Assembly (NCBI GenBank): GCA_021159105.1
Contig: JAGGSM010000143.1
Coordinates: forward strand, 1 to 10,407
DNA: 10,407 nt
Direction of reading: 5' to 3'
DNA from: Candidatus Bipolaricaulota bacterium
GTDB lineage: Bacteria > Bipolaricaulota > Bipolaricaulia > UBA7950 > UBA9294
The translations under genes were made by a program, and so were the position numbers. The notes beneath the pieces are model-generated. The model did no database searches. It saw only the letters and a program-made list of their open reading frames with translations, and was not told the origin of the DNA. How positions within the stretch are numbered: position 1 is the first letter of the stretch; each line of letters begins with the position of its first letter. Positions 6,373 to 10,407 of this stretch are shown here, in pieces.

Positions 6373-6382
6373 CTTTCCTACG

Positions 6383-9325
6383 ATGAGCGACGATTTGCTT
6401 TCCGATCTGAACGAGCAGCAACGCGCCGCTGTCACCCACGGTGATGGGCCGCTGTTGGTCCTTGCTGGTGTTGGAACGGGAAAGACGACGGTGATCACGC
6501 GCCGCATCGCCTGGCTGATCGCGGAGAAGCGCGCCAGGCCGGCGGAGATCCTCGCTCTCACCTTCACCGAGCGGGCGGCGGCGGAGATGGAGGAGCGCGT
6601 CGATCTCCTCGTCCCCTACGGCTACATCGAGGCAAAGATCGGTACCTTCCACTCCTTCTGCGACTCCATCCTGCGGGAGAACGCGATCCTCCTCGGCCTC
6701 TCTCCCGACTATCAGATCTTGACCGAGGCGGAGCAGGTGATCTTTCTCAAGGACCATCTGTTCGAGCTGCCGCTCAAACGCTTTCGCCCACTTGGAAATC
6801 CTGTCAAGCACCTATCGGCGATCCTCAAGCTCTTCTCCCGCGCCAAGGACGAGGATGTTACAGCAGAAGAGTACCTTGCCTACGCCGAGAAGCTGGCGAC
6901 GGAGGGAGGGGACGGTTTGGACGAGGAAGAAGCGATGCTGCGCAGGGAGGAGATCGCCGATCAGACGGAGTTGGCTGAAACGTATGTCGCGTACCAACGC
7001 CTGATGGCGGAGAACGGGTTCGTCGATTTTGGCGATCTGATCACGCTGACGCTCAAGCTTCTGCGCGAGCACCCGCTCGTGCGCAAGCGCTATCAGGATC
7101 GTTTTCGCTATATCCTTGTCGATGAGTTCCAGGATACGAACTACGCCCAGTTCGAGCTCCTGAAGCTCCTCGCTGGGCACCGCAACCTGACCGTATGCGG
7201 GGACGACGACCAGTCGATCTACAAGTTCCGCGGCGCGGCGATCAGCAACATCCTCGGGTTCCGCAGCGAGTACCAGGATTCTGAGCTGATCGTGCTTGTG
7301 GAGAACTACCGCTCCACGCAGCAGATCCTCGACTCGGCTTATCGCTTGATCCAGTTCAACAACCCCGATCGCTTAGAGGTACGAGAAGGGATCGAAAAGC
7401 GCCTGCACGCCGCGGCCGGCGACGGAACAGCGGTGCAGCAGCAGCACTTCCAGGAGATCGACGATGAGTGCGACTTCGTCGCCGATACGATCGTCCGCGG
7501 GGTGAAAGGCGGAAGATCGTATCGCGACTACGCCATCCTCGTGCGCAGCAACGCGCAGGCAGATAGCTTCCTACAGGCGCTGAACCTGGTGCACATCCCG
7601 TGGCACTTCTCCGGAAGCCGCGGGCTGTACGACCGAGAAGAGATCAGAACCATCATCGCCTTCCTGCGCATCCTTTCCGACCCGCGGGACAACATGTCCT
7701 TCCACTACGTGGCCAGCTCATTCTTCTACGATGTTCCTCCGCAGGACCTCGCCTTCGCGACAAGCTACGCGCGCCGCAGGAACAAGAGCCTGTTCGAGGT
7801 CTTCCGCGTGGCGGGGAAGAGCGAGGAGTTCCTCGGCCTCTCGCAGGAAGGGCGGGAGGCGATGACAAAGCTGGCCGACGACCTGGCTGCGCTCCTGCCG
7901 ATTGCCGCGAGGGAGAAGACGGGCGAGGTCCTCTACAACTACCTGACCGAGCGCACGGGGACGATCGCCAGGCTGTCCAACTCCGCGGAGGCACAGGATG
8001 CGCTCAAGGTGCAGAACATCGCCAAGTTCTTCTCCATCATCGAGCGCTTCTCGCGCGTGGCCAAGTACGACCGCGTCCCTTGGTTCATCGACTACCTCGA
8101 TTCCCTGATCGACGCTGGCGATAATCCCCCCGTGGGTGAGGCGGACTGGGACGAGGACGCGGTGAACGTCCTCACCATCCATCAGGCCAAGGGGTTGGAG
8201 TTCCCGGTCGTCTTCCTCGTCGGTCTCGTGTCAGGCCGCTTCCCTTCTGCGAACCGCCGCGACGCGATCCCGCTTCCAGATGGGCTGATCAAGGACATCC
8301 TCCCTGGGGCGGAGTCCGACTTTCACAAGCAGGAGGAGCGACGATTGTTCTACGTGGGGATGACCCGCGCCAAGGAGGAGCTGTACCTGACGAGCGCCAA
8401 GGACTACGGCGGCAAGCGGCCGCGAAAGCCAAGCCAGTTCGTCTCCGAAGCGCTCGACCTTCCGCCAGCCGCTCTCAATGTAGTGAAGAGCTCACCCGTG
8501 GCGAGCCTGCTTAGGAGGGGAAAACAACCGGTGGAGGAAGTCATGAGCGACGATCTCGTCCTCATCCCGCGTGGTGAAGAGATGCTCGTGCTGAGCAACA
8601 AGAAGATAGACGACTACCTCACCTGCCCGATGAAGTACCGCTACATCCACATCCTCAAGGTCCCGATCCGCCAGCATCATTCCGTCATCTACGGAAGCGC
8701 GATCCACCAAGCGATCAAGCGTTACAACACCGCACGACACATCGGCGAGGCGATCTCACTCTCCGATGTCCAGGACGCGTTCCGCAAGGCGTGGCAGACG
8801 GAGGGCTTCTTGACGCGCGAGCACGAGGAGCTGCGCTACCAGGAGGGCCTGCAGGCGCTCTCCGAGTTCTACACCCACGCGCAGGCTGAGGAAGCCACAC
8901 CGACCTACATCGAGCAACACTTCTCCTTCGTCGATAGTGGAGTGAAGATTGTTGGGGTATTCGACCGCATAGACATTCCGAACATCAACCGGCCGCAGGA
9001 CGGGCTGATCATCGACTACAAGACCTCCCAGGTGAAGAGCCAGGAAGAGGCAGAGAAGAAGACGAAAGCGAGCCGCCAACTGGCCATCTACGCCCTTGCC
9101 TACGAGCATCTCTTCAACGCCCTTCCTGCGGCGCTTGAACTGCGATTCCTAACACCGAAGCTGTTCATCGGCAGGGTCGCCCCGACGGAAAAGGCACTGG
9201 ACAAAGCGCGTTCTGAGATCGAGAGAGCAGCAAAGGGCATCAGAGCCGGCAGATTCCCGGCAGAGCCGAGCTACTTCGCCTGCAGCTACTGCCCCTACCG
9301 CGCCATCTGTCCGGCAAAACAGTAG
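6383..9325 (+). CDS. UvrD/AddA-type helicase with C-terminal Fe-S RecB-like nuclease
   Basis: A 980-residue SF1A DNA helicase fused to a PD-(D/E)XK nuclease. Helicase motifs: Q-motif LNEQQRAAV (9-17), Walker A AGVGTGKT (28-35; K34), Ia LTFTERAAAEM (59-69), Ib GTFHSFC (87-93), Walker B ILVDEFQDT (244-252), III VCGDDDQSIYKFRGA (271-285), IV VENYRST (307-312), V VLTIHQAKGLEFPVV (596-610) and VI EERRLFYVGMTRAKEELYL (651-669). The nuclease (about 735-980) has the helix GSAIHQAI (H775), GVFDRID (D861), IIDYKTS (D878, K880) and QxxxY (Q899, Y903). Cysteines C748, C967, C970 and C976 (CSYCPYRAICP) form a 4Fe-4S staple as in AddB and Cas4. All catalytic residues look intact. The likely role is resection of DNA ends for recombination repair or degradation of foreign linear DNA. 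Typical systems pair two such subunits (AddAB, AdnAB), but no partner gene is adjacent. ATG 6383 has no SD. An internal SD-ATG at 8533-8545 precedes the nuclease. Confidence 0.92.
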   Translation: MSDDLLSDLNEQQRAAVTHGDGPLLVLAGVGTGKTTVITRRIAWLIAEKRARPAEILALTFTERAAAEMEERVDLLVPYGYIEAKIGTFHSFCDSILRENAILLGLSPDYQILTEAEQVIFLKDHLFELPLKRFRPLGNPVKHLSAILKLFSRAKDEDVTAEEYLAYAEKLATEGGDGLDEEEAMLRREEIADQTELAETYVAYQRLMAENGFVDFGDLITLTLKLLREHPLVRKRYQDRFRYILVDEFQDTNYAQFELLKLLAGHRNLTVCGDDDQSIYKFRGAAISNILGFRSEYQDSELIVLVENYRSTQQILDSAYRLIQFNNPDRLEVREGIEKRLHAAAGDGTAVQQQHFQEIDDECDFVADTIVRGVKGGRSYRDYAILVRSNAQADSFLQALNLVHIPWHFSGSRGLYDREEIRTIIAFLRILSDPRDNMSFHYVASSFFYDVPPQDLAFATSYARRRNKSLFEVFRVAGKSEEFLGLSQEGREAMTKLADDLAALLPIAAREKTGEVLYNYLTERTGTIARLSNSAEAQDALKVQNIAKFFSIIERFSRVAKYDRVPWFIDYLDSLIDAGDNPPVGEADWDEDAVNVLTIHQAKGLEFPVVFLVGLVSGRFPSANRRDAIPLPDGLIKDILPGAESDFHKQEERRLFYVGMTRAKEELYLTSAKDYGGKRPRKPSQFVSEALDLPPAALNVVKSSPVASLLRRGKQPVEEVMSDDLVLIPRGEEMLVLSNKKIDDYLTCPMKYRYIHILKVPIRQHHSVIYGSAIHQAIKRYNTARHIGEAISLSDVQDAFRKAWQTEGFLTREHEELRYQEGLQALSEFYTHAQAEEATPTYIEQHFSFVDSGVKIVGVFDRIDIPNINRPQDGLIIDYKTSQVKSQEEAEKKTKASRQLAIYALAYEHLFNALPAALELRFLTPKLFIGRVAPTEKALDKARSEIERAAKGIRAGRFPAEPSYFACSYCPYRAICPAKQ
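8533..8545 (+). promoter_or_regulatory. Internal ribosome site and in-frame ATG before the nuclease domain
   Basis: GGAGG at 8533-8537 stands 5 nt before an in-frame ATG at 8543-8545 (Met721), which is ideal SD geometry. The codons ATG AGC GAC GAT repeat exactly the first four codons of the full gene. Initiation here would give a 260-residue protein (8543-9325) containing the whole Fe-S nuclease domain with C748, H775, D861, D878, K880 and C967/C970/C976. Use of the site is not proven, because SD-like strings also arise by chance from GGAG/GAGG codons. Confidence 0.4.
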
Positions 9326-9350
9326 TAGGATCTTGCGACCAAGCGACATG

Positions 9351-9544
9351 ATGAACTACCCCGCCGCAAGCCCGCGGTGTATCAAGAAGCCTTGTAAGAA
9401 GCATACCTCAAGGGGTGGGGAATAAACCTCTGCAGGGGATTCAAGCAATGAACTACGTTGTTCCAAGCCCGCGGTGTGTCAAGAAGCCTTGTAGGAAGCA
9501 AGCTCCAAGGGGGGTGGAATAAACCCCTGTAGGGGTTTCACTTG
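9351..9544 (+). repeat. Two 97-bp tandem direct repeats
   Basis: Unit A 9351-9447 and unit B 9448-9544 align without gaps, with about 78% identity by hand. Conserved blocks are ATGAACTAC, CAAGCCCGCGGTGT, TCAAGAAGCCTTGTA, GGAATAAACC and AGGGG. Each unit ends in a hairpin at the same offset: AAACCTC/GGGGATT in A (9424-9441, one wobble and one mismatch) and AAACCCC/GGGGTTT in B (9521-9538, perfect 7 bp). Each also has CCTTG...CAAGG arms in the middle. A 24-codon frame (ATG to TAA) is open in both units, but nearly all differences between them are non-synonymous, so coding is unlikely. The units lie downstream of the helicase between convergent genes. They are structured intergenic repeats, possibly a transcribed RNA or end fragments of a mobile element. 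Confidence 0.8.
9521..9538 (+). terminator. Hairpin in repeat B, possible helicase gene terminator
   Basis: AAACCCC (9521-9527), loop TGTA, GGGGTTT (9532-9538) form a perfect 7-bp stem followed by CACTTGG. The only U-rich part is the three Ts inside the stem. It is the first strong stem after the helicase stop codons (TAG TAG at 9323-9328), so it may terminate that transcript. The symmetric A/T ends would also allow function on the other strand. Confidence 0.4.
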
Positions 9545-9549
9545 GATTG

Positions 9550-9584
9550 GACAAGAAAACCAGGGAGGAAAGCTCCTCCCCGGT
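9550..9584 (-). terminator. Intrinsic terminator of the secreted-protein gene
   Basis: On the minus strand, ACCGGGGAGGA (9584-9574) and TCCTCCCTGGT (9569-9559) form an 11-bp stem with one G-U pair and loop GCTT, followed by TTTCTTGTCC. On the plus strand the same position is an A-C mismatch, so the structure is built for minus-strand RNA. It lies 17 nt past the stop codon of the secreted-protein gene. Confidence 0.75.
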
Positions 9585-9600
9585 CTTAGCCTCTTCTGTA

Positions 9601-10407
9601 TTAGAATTCCAGCTTCACTGGCACGACCAGCTTGTACTCCTGCGGTTCCGTTCCCACTTTCCCGAAGATGAGGACCGTCAAGCGGAACTGGTACGTTCCG
9701 CTCACCAAGTAGTCGGGGGCCGTCCACTCCTCTGTGTGCGTGTAGGTGTTCCCAGGGAGCATGGTATGGGTATTGACCTTGAAGCTATCGATGATGTAAC
9801 CGTCCTCATCGGCGACGTTGATCATCCCCCAGATCTGGTCGCTTGTGATATGCAGATTTCCGTCGTTTGCGATCTTGGCGCTCAGAACCACCGTTTGCGG
9901 ATCGTTCTTCTTCTGGTAGATGCTGATCTGCTCGAAGGCAAGGTGCGCAGCGGCATCACCACCGGGGCTCAGCAGGAAGAGGGAAGCGACCTGTGCCGCC
10001 ACGGTGACCTGTCCTCCATTCGATGGGGGCTGAACGCGGAATATCCCCGCTACGTAGCGTCCACCGTAAGGATCGAGGTCCTCCGGCATTGACACCTTGT
10101 AGTGGAAGAGCACCGCTTCACCGGGCTGGACCGTCTGCTCCGCTGGGGTCAGGGTCAACAGATCCCGGCCACTGTAGGGGTAGTCGTCCACCAAAGGGTC
10201 TAGGAACTCTGGCACTCCTTCCGGTGCGATGAAACCGATCGACTTCGCATTGACGACCATCGGCTGATCCCCGGTGTTGGTGATCGTGATGTCGTCTTCA
10301 TAGGACGTACCAGGCGGGAGAGTGATCTCGGTGATCATCGGCGACATCAGCACTCCGCCGAACGCACTCAGGCTCGCTATCAGTGTCACTAAGGCGACGA
10401 TGAGTAG
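9601..10407 (-). CDS. Secreted beta-sandwich protein of unknown function, N-terminus outside
   Basis: The frame runs from the TAA at 9603-9601 to the window edge, at least 268 residues. The visible N-terminal part (LLIVALVTLIASLSAFGG) is the hydrophobic core of a signal peptide, so the start codon lies beyond 10407. The GTG at 10389 falls inside that signal and is not a likely start. The mature part begins near MSPMITEITLPPGTSYEDDI. It reads as two all-beta domains: the first (ITEITLPPG...VSMPED...GGRYVAGIFRVQPP) resembles the N-terminal domain of PapD-like/DUF916-type extracellular proteins, the second (LAFEQISIYQ...LKAKIANDG-type, then GTYQFRLTVLIFGKVG) a CARDB- or Ig-like strand pattern. 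No lipobox, transmembrane C-terminus or catalytic motif is seen. It is followed by a strong terminator, so it is the last gene of its transcript. The family label is tentative. Confidence 0.7.
   Translation of the reverse strand, partial: LLIVALVTLIASLSAFGGVLMSPMITEITLPPGTSYEDDITITNTGDQPMVVNAKSIGFIAPEGVPEFLDPLVDDYPYSGRDLLTLTPAEQTVQPGEAVLFHYKVSMPEDLDPYGGRYVAGIFRVQPPSNGGQVTVAAQVASLFLLSPGGDAAAHLAFEQISIYQKKNDPQTVVLSAKIANDGNLHITSDQIWGMINVADEDGYIIDSFKVNTHTMLPGNTYTHTEEWTAPDYLVSGTYQFRLTVLIFGKVGTEPQEYKLVVPVKLEF

Noticed and set aside
9055..9325. Reading the helicase C-terminus as a Cas4 protein of a CRISPR system
   Set aside because: It shares the Fe-S nuclease fold with Cas4, but it is fused to a helicase and no cas genes or array are present.
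9351..9520. Two 24-residue peptides (MNYPAASPRC... and MNYVVPSPRC...) as small genes
   Set aside because: The differences are almost all non-synonymous, there is no clear SD, and an RNA/DNA structure explains the conservation better.
9351..9544. CRISPR array
   Set aside because: There are only two units, with similarity across the whole 97 bp and no alternation of identical repeats and unique spacers.

Overview
This is a bacterial chromosomal window. A lipobox-bearing lipoprotein, Shine-Dalgarno (SD) sites and sigma70-like -35/-10 boxes all point to Bacteria. GC content is moderate to fairly high, with ATC and CGC codons preferred. No gene fixes the phylum. The combination of short-leader promoters, dense GATC tetramers and PKD lipoproteins would fit a poorly sampled lineage such as Bipolaricaulota/Acetothermia, but that is only a guess. 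Ten protein-coding genes are supported, two of them cut by the window edges.

Layout. (1) Bases 1-570 hold a type II toxin-antitoxin pair: a Phd/YefM-type antitoxin (5' end outside) overlapping a RelE/ParE toxin by 4 nt. About 300 nt without a recognisable gene follow. This left end has only three GATC sites in 873 bp, the chance rate, whereas the next gene has 23 in 1314 bp, so the left end looks like an acquired segment. (2) Bases 874-2187 (+) encode a class III PLP aminotransferase of the GabT type, convergent with a minus-strand transport block. (3) On the minus strand, reading from 4678 down to 2184, come a YdcZ-type (DUF606) membrane protein, a DUF554 membrane protein and an MFS permease. 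The last two overlap by 4 nt. (4) A DJ-1/PfpI-family protein (4842-5351, +) is divergent from the YdcZ gene across a control region with a large dyad. (5) It converges on a three-PKD-domain lipoprotein (6310-5348, -). (6) Divergent from the lipoprotein is a 980-residue UvrD-type helicase carrying a C-terminal Fe-S RecB/Cas4-like nuclease (6383-9325, +). (7) Two 97-bp tandem repeats and a strong minus-strand terminator separate it from a secreted beta-sandwich protein (9601 to beyond 10407, -).

Most interesting points. The helicase-nuclease is a stand-alone AddAB-like machine without an adjacent partner. It has an internal ATG with an ideal SD exactly before the nuclease domain, which could yield a free 260-residue nuclease. 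The lipoprotein and helicase genes fire from back-to-back promoters whose -35 boxes overlap almost completely, and both transcripts are predicted to be nearly leaderless. DUF554 shows the same leaderless architecture. Both directly abutting convergent gene pairs overlap by the same TTAG (TAG on +, TAA on -) inside a small hairpin. Apart from the toxin-antitoxin pair, no known defence or mobile system is visible.
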